A stretch of 64,000 nucleotides of DNA from assembly GCA_016165875.1 (NCBI GenBank), contig JABBOT010000004.1:8053642-8117641 (forward strand), given 5' to 3'. A program made the position numbers and the translations under genes. The notes under the pieces were generated by a model. The model saw only the letters and a list, made by a program, of their open reading frames with translations, was not told the DNA's origin and did not search any database. Shown piece by piece: positions 11,816-22,809 of the stretch (positions within the stretch are counted from its first letter, which is position 1; every line of letters starts with the position of its first letter). Source of the stretch: Acanthopleura granulata (taxonomy: Eukaryota; Mollusca; Polyplacophora; Chitonida; Chitonidae).

Positions 11816-12834
11816 TGCAAGGGTCAGCCTTGCTTCATTATGCTAAAATGTTGCTGGTCACCAAGAATCAGCCCACTCTCAGTCAAGATGAAGTTCCACT
11901 CGTGTTTCAAGAACCAGGGATCAAATCAGGATACCGAGTACCTTATAAGAGCTGGGCTTATTATCTTACCAGTATGTTCCACGTAAACAACGAAACAGTC
12001 AATATATGGTCTCATCTGATAGGTTGCGTGGTGATGGCCTACCAGCTTTACTCTTACGCCTGTGAACACGACTTGTGGACAGATGATCGACGTCGGGTCG
12101 TCCATGTCTTCAATATGTGCTGTGTTGTGTACACGCTTCTGAGCGCTATCGCTCACACCATTCACAGCAAGTCAGATCACATCCATTACACCAGTTTTCA
12201 GATCGATTACGGGGGCGTTGGATTATACACTTATGCATCAGCTCTGGTTATTTTTTATGCTTCATGCACAGACAAATCATTTTACAGAAGTCTCGAGCCA
12301 ATTTTTTTGCCGCTTAACACATTGCTGGCTTGGTTCTCTTGCTTTAGTTGCAGTCTTGGGAAATTACTGTACGCTCGTCCTTATCCCTTTAAGCGAAAAT
12401 TGTGGAACCTTTGTTCCGTTGGGGGTCATGCGATTCTGTGCTGTTTTGGATCTCTGAAGAGGTACTATAACTGTTTTCTAGACGATGAATGCAGCATGAG
12501 TTCCTTGGAGCACCATTCCGTTTATCTCATGTTCTTTTGTACTTCTATATTTTTCTTTTCCAGCCACTTACCTGAAAAATTCTTACCTGGCAAATGTGAT
12601 TTCTTGGGACATGGACATCAAATTTTCCACGTCCTTATCGTAATAACTTCTTGTCTCCAGCTCTATGCCGTAGACTCCGACCTGAACGATCTCAACGTCA
12701 ACTTTCGGCGCACCTGGCCCACATGGTTGCAGCTGATACTATCGTTATCTTCTCTTTTGATGTTGGACTTTATAACCATCTTGTTTCTAGCCCCTTTCGT
12801 CAAACGAAGAATAGAAAAGGATAAATTGTATTAA
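11815..12834 (+). CDS. PAQR family receptor, membrane progestin receptor type
   Basis: The 339-residue protein is encoded in one exon, close to the 330-350 residues usual for membrane progestin receptors (PAQR5-9). Family motifs are in order: NExxNIWSHL at residues 59-68, HxxHSKSDH at 114-122 before DYGG at 131-134, and HGHQIFH at 266-272. In the PAQR fold the conserved His and Asp residues line a membrane zinc site, and all are present. The segment SHLPEKFLPGKxDFxGHxHQIFHV is characteristic of the progestin receptor branch and not of adiponectin receptors. Seven to eight hydrophobic segments span about 65-325, with a basic tail (KRRIEKDK). The start is supported by an in-frame TGA at 11800-11802 just upstream. 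The ligand in this animal is unknown, and PAQR5 to PAQR9 cannot be told apart by eye. Confidence 0.9.
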   Translation: MQGSALLHYAKMLLVTKNQPTLSQDEVPLVFQEPGIKSGYRVPYKSWAYYLTSMFHVNNETVNIWSHLIGCVVMAYQLYSYACEHDLWTDDRRRVVHVFNMCCVVYTLLSAIAHTIHSKSDHIHYTSFQIDYGGVGLYTYASALVIFYASCTDKSFYRSLEPIFLPLNTLLAWFSCFSCSLGKLLYARPYPFKRKLWNLCSVGGHAILCCFGSLKRYYNCFLDDECSMSSLEHHSVYLMFFCTSIFFFSSHLPEKFLPGKCDFLGHGHQIFHVLIVITSCLQLYAVDSDLNDLNVNFRRTWPTWLQLILSLSSLLMLDFITILFLAPFVKRRIEKDKLY

Positions 12835-13864
12835 AGTTATAACGCAAAATGCACTTATCCCTCGAAGTTTTCGTGAATATTTTTATAATGTGCACATTTT
12901 AGCGTGGACGTAGTTTTCAACTCCATAAGAAGCAGATGCAATGTAAGCGTATCTTTCCATCCTCCGCACATTCAAAAGGGTTAATAATGACCACAGAGCT
13001 TGTTGATCTCATATATAGTTTACCTTCGACTTTTTTTGGAAGGTTTGAAGTTGTTAATGTATGTATATATACTGTGTGATGATGTCTGGGTTTTTTTCTG
13101 TACATCCTGCTATTATTTCATAGTCAGACAAAGTCTAGTTTGCTTCTTCTCTTATATAGCAAGCCTACTCATGTGATTCGAATAACCAACAATTATTCCT
13201 ATATTTTTTTCCTCCATTCTAGTGGAGTAATACAACGCACGCTCTCCATTTTCTTGTCAAACATTCATCCTAAATTCATTATAAAGGCTACTTAATATCT
13301 TCGATTATTTGTGACTTGTTTGGCTGTTTGCAACTAAATTTCCTTTGCAAAAGGTGTATTATCTGCATAATAGAAAATGAATAAAAGTTTGTGTGATATA
13401 TTTTTACAATATTGTAAGTTTGGTTTGTTTGTTTTTCTAAACAAGCTTGTAAAATTAAACCAGTACTGTTGTTGCAAAGATACAACCTGATCTGTTGAGA
13501 ATTCAACCGCCTTCATGTCAACTTGAGAGTTAGTATGATCTTTTGTAAAAGAATTGTTTAGGAAAAGGAAAAACCGCGAACAACGCGGCGAACTCAGTAA
13601 GCAATTGAGAGTTGTGAACCTTTGGCAAATATTGGCTTATAATCTCTTTCATTTTACAGAAGAGAATGGGTGGACAAGCTCCGTATAACGGAATTTAGGA
13701 AAATGGTCATCATGTAATTTTGAATTTCTTTTAAATTTAAGAATAGCAACTTCCAATTCAAACCTTGGAAATCTGGGATTTTGTAGGCAGTCCGCAAGTA
13801 CATTTACTGACATTCTAACGTTTGATGTGATAGGCAGATCTTTAAATCTACAAGCTTCAAACGC
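12835..13864 (+). terminator. PAQR 3' UTR and downstream sequence
   Basis: AATAAA at 13380-13385, about 550 bases after the stop, is followed by a T/G-rich stretch and is the likeliest poly(A) signal. Nothing else is recognised up to the SINE at 13865. Confidence 0.45.
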
Positions 13865-14042
13865 TGGTAGGCCGGAAATACTGACATTTATTATCAGACT
13901 CACGTAGCAAGCAACCTGCGGGTGGTCGTGAGTTTCCTCCGAGCTCTGCTCGGTTTCTTCCCACCGTAATGCTGGTCGCCGTCGTATAGGTGAAATATTC
14001 TCGAGTGCGGCGTTCGACATCAATAAAAATAAATGAATAAAT
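13865..14042 (+). mobile_element. SINE family A copy, 3' two thirds
   Basis: Contains 'ggtcgtgagtttcctccgagctctgctcggtttcttcccaccgtaatgctgg' equivalents of the 25137 copy, then 'cgccgtcgtataggtgaaatattctcgagtgcggcg' and an ATAAATGAATAAAT tail. The tRNA-like head is not discernible. Confidence 0.75.
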
Positions 14043-14159
14043 TATCAGGCTCTGAGATATGTCTACACACCTCTGACAAAAATCTTGATAAGTCGTAACC
14101 CCAGAAATTTTGTAATTCTGTCTCAGCACATACAGAGTATATATGTATTATGTATATGT

Positions 14160-14500
14160 ATGTATGCTTGGATTTTTTGTAATCAACAAGACGACGACGA
14201 GAAGTCCTTAGAATGTAGGTATGCTGTGTCTCCTTGTGGCAGAGTCCATGCCGGCAATGTGCTGCCACCAATGCAGCATCATGCCGAAGACACCAGACGT
14301 GACACCTCACCCAGTCACATTACACCGGACCGACCAGTCCTGTTTCCTTGCTCTAATCTCTCAGTGCGAAGCGCCAAGAGAGGCAGTAACAAGTACAAGT
14401 AACTTTGGTATGGCCCGACCGGGTATTGACCACGGATCTCGAACTCGAGGCGGACGCTCTAACCACCATGCCACCGAGGTGGCCAACCATGTGACTGGTG
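14160..14500 (-). mobile_element. SINE family B, full-length copy with tRNA-like head
   Basis: On the minus strand the head reads 'gccacctcggtggcatggtggttagagcgtccgcc', a good A box. About 30 bases later comes 'agttcgagatccgtgg', a good B box. The body contains 'gtcacgtctggtgtcttcgg' and ends near 'atacatacatatac'. A second copy with the same body and tail is at 38275-38500. The head is therefore at 14480-14400 and the tail at about 14160. Confidence 0.75.
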
Positions 14501-15289
14501 GCATGACCTCTCTTTCTGCTGTTGTGACCTTTCGCATTTAATTACTTTTGCCTTTTCTTCACCCGTGCCTTTGGCTCTTCGATAGAACTAACCAGCACAC
14601 ATACCAGTCAGAAATTTAGATTTCAAGAGCAAATATGGATATTTTGACAAAAATCTCGGGTGTACAGCCTCTTCAATCAAAATATGACGTGAAACGTTCA
14701 GAGAGGTCCTCGGTGGGCATTTATTGTGCGGTGTCAAGTTAATTGTTGAACCTACATGATGAGAAAAAGACGCTTCAGATGCTTCTCTAAATGTAGAACG
14801 TGGCGAACCGGTTTAATCTTTTTACAGGCTCAAGTAGGCCTAAGTCATGATCAAACTGTGGAGGCCTGCACCCTTCACCGTGGGTACTGCTTCGGGCAGG
14901 CCGTGTGCACGTTAGTCGATTACACGCAGAAGATTACATGTGAATTGCAGATAACGATCAGTCCAGCGCCGTTGCACCGGAAGGTGTAAGCCTGTCAAGC
15001 TTCGAAAGCCTCATCTTGGAGATATCGACCGCAAAACAACTCTTCATTTACAAAATGGATTTAATTGAACCGCCCACAGCGAATGGTAAGACAGAAACAC
15101 AATCATGAACCCAATTTGTTTCAGTGTTAGAATTTCATGATTAGCTTCTATTAAACCATCAAAACAGACTTAAGTGAACACCTAGACATGTAGATTAATA
15201 GTTTTTACCGGTAAACCAAAGCGAAAGTTCCAACACTCAGTGCTTTGGGTCTGAGTATATATCTAGGAGTCGAAACAGTCTAATTCCAA
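14501..15289. other. Intergenic, nothing recognised
   Basis: Short frames only, with no domain or known repeat identified by eye. Confidence 0.4.
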
Positions 15290-16870
15290 CCCAAACTGTC
15301 ATTATTCTAGAGAAAAACCACCAGTCTTAACTGAAATCAGACAAAAAACTGCAGACGAGACATTCTGAAACAAGTATTACCAAAGCTGAACAGACAGGCA
15401 GAACAACAGTGGACAATGAAAATTGAAAATCAACACTACGATGTATGTATCTGAATGTAGTTTATACTTGTGCCAAGTTTCATTGAAATAAGGTTAATTT
15501 TGTTGGAGAGGTAGCATACAGACGCTGGAGAAGCTGAAACTGAACAAAAACTGTAACAGCAGAAACATTTTGAAAGAAATGTTAACATATGCTGAATGAA
15601 CAGACAGGCAGATGTACAACCTATCATCGCAACTGATAATATTACGAATCATGTATCTTGGTGTAGTCTATACACTTGTACCCAGGAAAATGGGCCCAAA
15701 ATGTAAAAGTAGTAGCATTCTGAAAAATATGTTAACATAGTCTGAATGAACTGACCGACTGATAGACGGACAAACCGATCGCAATTGTAAATCTTGATGT
15801 TGTCTACACTTAAACCAAGTTGCACAGAAATCAGACAAAAGTTGTAAAAGGGATAGCCTTTAGAAAGAAAAGTTAACATAGGCTGGATGAACAGACAGAC
15901 TGACAATAGACCATAGAAATTGGAAATCTATACTGCGAATGGTGTAACCTGACGTATTGTACAATTGCCCCAAGTTTTGCTAAAACTGGACAAAAACTTT
16001 AACAGTAGTAGCGTTTTGAAGGAAATGATAAACATATGCCAGGTGAACAGACAGACAGAGGGACAACTGACCATCGAAATTGAAATCAATACTACGAAAG
16101 ATGTATCTTGATGTAGTCTACAATTAAACAAAGTTTCACTGAAACCGAACAAAAACTGTGAAAGGAATTGCATTTTGAAAGAAATGAATGAACAGACAGG
16201 CGGACAACAGATCATGGAAATTGGAAATCTGTAGTATGAATGATGTAACTTAATGTAGTGTACAGTTATACCAAGTTTTGCTGAAATTGGACAAACACTG
16301 TAACAGTAGAAGCATTTTGAAGGAAATGTTAACGTATGCCGGATGAACAGACAGACGAACATTGAAACCAGTTTGCATTGAAATCGAACAAAAACTCTAC
16401 GAGTGGCATTTCGAAAGAAATGTTAACATAGGCGGACGGAAAACAAATCATCGAAATTGGAAATCTATACTATGAAGGATGTAACATGATGTAGTGTACA
16501 GTTGTATCAAGTTCAGCTGAAATTGGACAAAAACTGTAACAGAAGTTGTATTTTAAAGGAAATATGAAGATATATTGGATGAAAAGGCAGACACTGATAC
16601 TATGAATTATGTACCTTAATGTAGTCTAGACTTGAATCAAGTTTCATTACAACTGGACAAAAACTATAGGAGTAGAAAGAAACCTCACCGCATGTTGGAT
16701 GAACAGACAGAGAGATGGGAAACCGATAATCGAAATTGAAAATCGGTATTACGAAACATGCATCTTGTAGTCCTCACTTAAGTTTCGTTGCAAATCTGAC
16801 AAAAACTGCAGGAGTAGCATTTTGAAAGAAACATCACCATATACTGGATGAACAGATAAACTCGTCAACA
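15290..16870. repeat. Degenerate tandem array, about 11 units of roughly 150 bp
   Basis: Each unit carries, in order, 'gtagtctaca.tt..accaagttt', 'tgaaat.ggacaaaaactgtaa', 'agtagcattttgaaagaaatgttaacata', 'ggatgaacagacagac', 'atcgaaattggaaatctatacta'. Unit starts lie near 15290, 15439, 15648, 15797, 15943, 16102, 16245, 16380, 16481, 16606 and 16758, with some shortened. Read on the minus strand the units leave long open stretches with a repeated peptide (VCLFIxxMLTFLSK), a by-product of the repeat. Similar 'aagttt...aaat..gacaa...cagacagac' sequences are widespread in molluscan genomes. A lone related stretch is at 21640-21915. Confidence 0.85.
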
Positions 16871-17071
16871 TTCAGATTTCACATACATGAGCACTTTCCC
16901 AATATTATGCATAAGAGTTGTCATTTTACAAACCCTTACATTCTGTGCTCACACTACAGCTGGTTCTACATTAAACTAAACTAGTTTGAGATACACGAGC
17001 GATCACACTTGTCCGAACTAATTCCAATCAACTACGAGACCAGCATTATCTGTCCTGGTTTGTTTACCAAC

Positions 17072-17182
17072 AATGGAGGCATATGTAGCAGACGACATGC
17101 GGAGTGATATCATCGATACTGCATCATCGAACATCAATTTATTGCTGGAGCAGCCAGTTTCATCAACGCCTCATTCACGGCG
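17072..17182 (+). CDS. Exon-like reading frame, unrecognised
   Basis: An ATG at about 17072 opens a frame of 36 codons, rich in Asp/Ser (starting MEAYVADDMRSDIIDTASSN), that runs into a plausible donor (cacggcg|gtaggt). It sits 600 bp upstream of the SANT-like fragment at 17680 on the same strand, but no acceptor joins the two. It could be the start of a decayed transposon-related gene or a chance frame. Confidence 0.2.
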
Positions 17183-17674
17183 GTAGGTTTTGAGTTTGGT
17201 AGCCACTTCCACATTGCAAAATTGCTCGAAATGGTGCAGTAAACCCATCAATTGAAACCCACACGTAGCTGAAGAATAATCGTTGTTGAGATCGAGAATT
17301 TCTGCAGGAGGTTTTACATCCAAAATAGCTTGCACAGTCTGTGGCTAAAATCCACAGGTGCTCACTTCATTAAGCACCACATACAGACTTTGGTTTCTAA
17401 ACCGAATGTGTACATGTGACGACATATTTAATAGTCACATGCGAATTACATTTTTTTTAATCGTTAAAAGAATCCACCACAACCGCCAAAGAAATTTAGT
17501 TTTAGGAGTGAACATTAATAGAGACCGTTTATCTCTCCTTATTTTGTATTAATGGACCTAAATTACTTCATGTACATTGGGAAAGATGAAGATTTATACG
17601 TCAGCTTATCTTTTTTTTCCTCAATACATCCAAATTGATATATTCCATTTCTAACATTTTTATGAATTTTGTGT

Positions 17675-17818
17675 TCATTGACGAAACCACTGCTTTGCTG
17701 GCCATTTGGACTGATGATGTGGTGCAGAGCCAACTTTTAGCAATGACCTGGAATAAGGCAGTTTGGGAGGAGGTTTCAGGCACGATGACGCAGAATGTCT
17801 ACATTCCTTCCGGGCCAT
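17675..17818 (+). pseudogene. Possible Myb/SANT-like DNA-binding domain fragment
   Basis: The frame contains DETTALLAIWTDDVVQSQL and then NKAVWEEVSGTM. This follows the trihelix Myb/SANT-like pattern (E..ALL..W.D..VQ..L....RN..VWE.IA..M) found in animal MADF/Myb-like proteins and in accessory proteins of PIF/Harbinger transposons. The usual first Trp is absent, and no splice acceptor lies just upstream. After GTM the expected Cys-rich third helix is not in frame. I read it as a decayed copy. The similarity was judged by eye only. Confidence 0.35.
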
Positions 17819-18196
17819 AATTCCAGACCAGGATATACAACCTGGTTCAAAACTAAACAATTTAACTGTGCGAAGATTTAAACAATAAATCAGGTGAAAT
17901 GTGTGTATGTGTGTTTGTGAGTTTGCGATTGTGATGGAGGAAGTATGTAGTGTGATGTATGCAGCTAGGGGTTATCTTCACGTGACCATTAGGACTTTAT
18001 CTGCAACCTCATTAAAATATGTATTTACTTTTATATACATAAACTGTACCTTTGGCAAAGTAATGTAGTTGAAGGAATAGTATGTCACAGGTTTTTGCAA
18101 AGCTTAAAAGTGTAAAGGCAACGGCAAACATTCGGCTGATATTATACTCCTGATGAGATCACTGGGGAAAGAGAAGCCATCCAACCCGAGGTCACA

Positions 18197-18448
18197 GTGG
18201 CTTACATGGAGAAATCTTCTGCTGGCGCTTCAGCAGATGTTCCAGGTAATAGTAACAGAGTCGTATATAAGTGCTGTCTACCTCCAGGCTGGAGGGAATT
18301 TCCCTTCAGTCTTTTCGTTAGAGGCCTGCATTTGAAACCCATTGATCACTGGTTCAAATCCCCAGATGGTAAGACAGGTTCAAACCCTCCATTTCTACTA
18401 AGGAACAGGAGGACGAAAGGAGAGAAATGGAAGAAAGATCAATTATGA
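18197..18448 (+). other. 83-codon open frame with MBD-like spacing, or a diverged SINE head
   Basis: The frame contains CCLPPGWREF, then DHWFKSPDGKTGSNPPFLL. The order LPPGW...SPDGK...S.P.L is that of methyl-CpG-binding domains. However, the same bases include 'cactggttcaaatccc', a near-perfect RNA polymerase III B box, preceded by 'cgttagaggcctgc', which resembles the SINE head at 37600. The two readings compete, and neither is secure. Confidence 0.22.
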
Positions 18449-19950
18449 TCAATTTTAGAAAAACCTTAAAATCTTAATTTTTCTTTTCCATTCTAACAGG
18501 ATTTTCCAACAGTTATTAAATAAGATTAAAGGAGCGTGGGTGGTATTTATTTTCTTTTACATGTGTTCATTGGCATCTTCTGATCTTGATTTTACCCTTA
18601 AATTTAATCGAGTACAAAATCTTTCATACTAGGAAAACAAATAATGGCTATAACTTAAAAAACAGACCTCTTTTAGGCAAAATATACATCATCTGAAAGT
18701 CCAGCTGGCGCTGATTCCAAAAAGGTAAAGATTGCTGTGCTACTGTGCACTCCTTGGGCCATTATGAATACAATTACGTCACATATTCTTTTTGTGTTGC
18801 TAAACATGCTGTAACAGTTATATTTTCACATGACATATAGACATACATGTGAAATATTCATGGGATGTTAAAAAGCTGAAAAGAATCTATGACGTCACTG
18901 TGCTTAAGCCTCTAAAATATGGCCGAAATTGTCCATCATGGGACTTCAAAAAACTTTTTTGTACCAAATGAAAGCGTGCAGATTCTATTCAATCCTTTTG
19001 TGCTTTCTCTCCCCTCAAAATCAAATCTTTATTTCACAGAACGCATTAGGTAACTGGAATATTACTACGCCAAAACTCGGTCTATAGGTCTATAGGATCC
19101 TTTACATTGTATGATCTTTAGGTGGAGAGAGCGTTTCTCAAAGAACAGTGGTAGAAACCTTGACTATAAAATATGCTTGGATCGAACACGGCGTCTTGTT
19201 TTCTGTTGCGTTACGATATAAACACATTGAGAAAGCTTACTTAAAACTGTTGATAAAAACAGCATGCATTTTCCTCAACTTTACTCAATGTACGAACAGA
19301 CTGTAGGAGCGATTCAAGTCCTAGCTATTCATCCTACAGTAGACCAACTGACCATGGATGACACACGTTGCACTTGAAAACCTACAATTTCTATTGATAC
19401 GCTAAGACAGGTATAGCTGAGAGTTTCCATCAGAACACAGATATGGCAGTTGGATATGGGAAAGTACATTTCATGATAGTGATTTGCATAGCTAGCAAAA
19501 CTGATATATCTTTTAAAAAACTTATGTGACAGTCCTTTCACTCACAATCGACACCGACAGCAGTTCATTGTGTAGAAAATATTCATATTGTTAGGTTTGA
19601 TATTACTGTAGTTCATTGTTCATCCAAAACACGTCAATTGGATATTACTATCTTGTGTTTCATTTATTTACTTGATTAATGCTATAGACCATACGTAAAA
19701 TGATTTGTGTTACAAGTCAGTGTCACTTTTGAAAATTGATGTATACATTACACACATACTGATTGATCTAAGGCGACGGTTAAGTCTGCGAGATCTGGGT
19801 CCGAAAAGGTGACTTTATCGGTCAGGGGTATTAGTTCGCTTGAAAAGAGTATGCCGAGAGCGCTAGGCAAACGCTAAGTTTATGAGGTGCAATATCAGAG
19901 CATTAGCGCGAGCGTCGTCCATATAAATAGTTGCTTTATTTTCCCCACAG
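18449..19950. other. Intergenic or intronic, one small exon-like piece only
   Basis: At 18674-18721 a frame (AKYTSSESPAGADSKK) lies between acceptor cctcttttag and donor aag|gtaaag. It resembles YMEKSSAGASADVPG at 18204. The rest shows nothing recognisable. Confidence 0.25.
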
Positions 19951-20058
19951 ACAGATTTCTGGAAGGACGCCTTCACTCATGTGGAGTTGAACTCTGGGCT
20001 AAAAGTAGCCTACTGCAAATGGTTGGCACAGCGGTATAAAGTGTCACTGTGGAAGTAG
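19951..20058 (+). CDS. Exon-like 35-residue terminal reading frame
   Basis: A strong acceptor (tttattttccccacag) opens directly into TDFWKDAFTHVELNSG... and closes with TAG at 20056-20058. Composition looks like protein (W, F, H, C, R spread evenly), but no family is recognised. It could be the last exon of a gene running from about 17 kb, or a chance frame. The PAN-like exon 240 bp downstream cannot be joined to it because of the stop. Confidence 0.25.
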   Translation, partial: TDFWKDAFTHVELNSGLKVAYCKWLAQRYKVSLWK

Positions 20059-20294
20059 CCCATCACCTTTAGACCCACGAGATCTTGTGCTCAATTCAAA
20101 GATATAGACAGTTTCGATGTGTTGGTAGGTTTGTCAGGTAGCTTGTCATGGGTGGTGCGTGGTTTGGCTTCATCCTCCTATAAACCTGACCGCCGACCGC
20201 AAACCCAAGAGAAAAAAAAATGAAAAAAGAAAAACAGCATAAATCGAAGTTAACAAATAAACCAACTCCCACAACTAGCGTCTCTGTTGTATAG

Positions 20295-20532
20295 GGGCTG
20301 CCACAGCTCATATGTTATGGCAGTTAAACACAGAACTGTTATGCAAGACAGTGCCATACTGATTCCAGTGGTGTCTCGATCACGTTGTGCGTTGCTTTGC
20401 ATCACCAGTGAGTGTTGTCTAGCTGCCAATCACAACAGAGTTGTCTCCTCATGCGAAGTCCTGATGTATAATGTAACGGACACAGTTGACCATACTGATA
20501 CAGACGTCCTCCTGTTAAGCGATGCCTTTCTG
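20295..20532 (+). CDS. PAN/apple-like domain exon of an unidentified secreted or membrane protein
   Basis: An uninterrupted frame of 79 codons lies between acceptor 'ctctgttgtatag' and donor 'ctg|gtaagt' (a perfect match to the donor consensus). The encoded sequence has the layout of a PAN/apple domain: V(L)QD...PVVSRSRCALLC, then ECCLAANHN, then SSCEVL, with the Cys pattern C..LC...CC....SC. A putative N-glycosylation site (NVTD) follows. PAN modules mediate protein or carbohydrate binding in extracellular proteins and are greatly expanded in molluscs. Entry phase is 2 and exit phase is 0. No partner exons were found within several kilobases, so this may be an orphan exon or part of a gene with long introns. 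Confidence 0.45.
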
Positions 20533-21302
20533 GTAAGTCCTGTATTTTGCTAGAGCGTTGCACTGAACCAAGCACACACCTTGAAGAGTAATGGATACCT
20601 GGTTTGTGCCTCGATATTCCTGAAAGAAGATAAAAAAAATTATTTTGAGGTAAGGCAGGATTCAGCAAAAGTTATTATAAATCATCTGAAAATTTCTCAT
20701 GAAACACTGTACGCCTTGCATATATATACAACCCCTTCGGAGTTCTTTACGAAATCTGACATCACTACATAGGCATACAGAAAAGGTAACAAAATATAAT
20801 GTTCACGTGTTTAAATCCTCTGTTCTCTTTGGTTTCCTAAGAACTACAGACACTACAAGAGTGTTTCACAGTAACTGTGTGGACCAGAAAGAACCAATGA
20901 GTAAGATGTTTTTTTTTTCTTTTGATGTTCATCTGAGTGAAAGGGCTTCTACCTGGGTGAGAGCAGATCTCATCTAGCTTAATGGTTTCACCCAGGTGAA
21001 AACGTTTCTAACCCGCTCATCATCCAGGTGGTTAACCACGTGATGCCTTCTTTTGGAGTCCAAATGTTGTGGAAAGAAGCGTTGATTAGACAAGTATCGT
21101 AAAAACAGATATATTTTCACCCTTGTGCATTGTTTGTGCAGGGCTCCTGTTTAGTATAAGTATAAGTTGTCACAATGCAGTTAAAATCTTCACTCCACTT
21201 GTCCAAGACGCGTAGGAGGCTCCTTATATCAAGTGAATTACGAGTGACAAGGTCTACCTTTGTGAAGCCTTTATACCCATGCAGTTGAGAAGTGTTTCCA
21301 CT
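20533..21302. other. No supported gene; one short exon-like frame
   Basis: At 20581-20650 a frame runs up to a GT donor (tttgag|gtaagg) but has no clear acceptor. The rest shows nothing recognisable. Confidence 0.25.
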
Positions 21303-21400
21303 CAGGTGAGCCTAGGCGTCGAAAGTGACATCCGTACACTAGATGTCAACCAAAAAACTTTTCAACCAGGTTTCTAACTATTTTTTACCATAAAAAGTGT
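21303..21400 (+). repeat. X repeat fragment, 5' module
   Basis: Contains 'cctaggcgtcgaaagtgacatccgtac' then 'gtcaacc' and 'ccaggtttc', matching the 5' module at 30255, 35018 and, more weakly, 39610. Confidence 0.65.
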
Positions 21401-21639
21401 AAATGTCGCGTATGTTCCACAGCATTTTCGTATCCAAACCATACGCGCCTCGCTAACACATTTTAAATGATTGATTGACAGACTGATTGTTTGTCATTCT
21501 CAACAGTAGGAAACTTTCGAGCATTTTGAAGCATTTGTTTGATGTTGAACGTCTAATGACAATCAATATTGAAGAGACAGCAGCGGAAAGTCTCACCAAC
21601 ATCTGAGATGGGGATAGTGTAATGAAAATATTTTATACG

Positions 21640-21915
21640 AGGATACACTAAGTGAATCTTAATTAATCCAAGTTTGCAATCAAATCTGATTAAACTTAGT
21701 CAAGCAGTTTAGTAGACATGTTACTCACAATTAAGTAGTAGCCAATGGAAGAGCTGACGCATGGCCAAACAAACAGAACAACAGGCATCAAAATCAAGAT
21801 CATAGAAGCAAGGTACAAAAGATTACTAAAAAAATTCCTCATAACACAGTTAAAACCAAATTTGATTAAATTAGTCAAGTAGCTAACTCAAAGTCAATTA
21901 ACAGACAGACGAATT
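21640..21915. repeat. Single unit related to the 15.3-16.9 kb array
   Basis: Shows 'ccaagtttgcaatcaaatctgattaaacttagtcaagcagttta' and again 'ccaaatttgattaaattagtcaagtagcta...cagacagacgaa'. This is a two-copy relative of the 'aagtttcattgaaat..gacaa' units in the tandem array. Confidence 0.45.
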
Positions 21916-22809
21916 GGGTTGATGTTAATAAAACCTTACTACTATATCAGCAAATTGGACCATAGTAAGATTATAACATCCTTAGAGCCCATTACACAAA
22001 GCGATTTTGGGTTTTAGGTTAGTTTATAATTTAAAATAAACTGTTACATACATTATTGCATCAAATCATTAAAATGATGACTGCTGCTGTGGTAGTACAC
22101 TTTAACCAGGTTCAGATATTTTGTTGTGTAAAGGAGATTTAAATTCTGGACTTAAGCCCAAACTATGTTGGCTGATAGAGTCCATTTTTGACCGCGCCTA
22201 TTTTGATATCCTTACCAGCCCTGAGTACAATCTCCAGACAATAAGGCTGTAAGGTTAAACAGTAATCTTAAGTTGGAGCTTTATTCTAGAATTTCTCTCA
22301 GAACATCGAAGGATTGTGATCAGTATGCATGTATCTCCGTACACTGACATCATTCGACTATTGAAATAACTCCATTATTTAAAATGTACAGTAATTCCTT
22401 GCTAACAAATTTTAGCTTTATTGGGTTAAATCTGCATGTGTGCTGTTTTATGTTCAGAACCTCCTATACATTGATGCACATCATGTACGGCAGCATTAGT
22501 ACAACCTGGTGCCTCTGCACATATCTCAGGACAAGCTTTGCGCAACTTATAAACACAATTTCTCTGACTGTCAGGGAAATGGCTTAAGCCTTCAGCTAAG
22601 TTACTCCAACTTACGGTCTAACAAATGTACCTGAATGCTGCCTTTTTCTTTCGCACAGTATATGTAGTAGACAAATCACTCTGCTCTGCATTATTTGACT
22701 CTACACTTGCAACAGCTACAGACTGATTTTGGACACGGAAATACTTCTGTGATCAAGAGTGCTAATAATACAGTTGACATCGTTGACTTAGTTTACCATC
22801 TGATATGGT
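21916..22809. other. Intergenic, nothing recognised
   Basis: AT-rich, no domain or family identified. The last 100 bases may include the end of the retroelement on the minus strand. Confidence 0.35.

Noticed and set aside
14085..14541. Overlapping plus-strand frames of about 105 codons
   Set aside because: They lie on the complement of the SINE B copy, and its GC-rich head keeps the frames open by chance.
15928..16362. 144-codon minus-strand frame, hydrophobic and Cys-rich, resembling a multi-pass membrane peptide
   Set aside because: It is the minus strand of the 150-bp tandem array. The repeated peptide follows from the repeat and has no independent support.
19921..19928. TATAAATA resembling a TATA box
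   Set aside because: It is followed within 25 bases by a splice acceptor, not a plausible start site, and such strings are frequent in AT-rich DNA.
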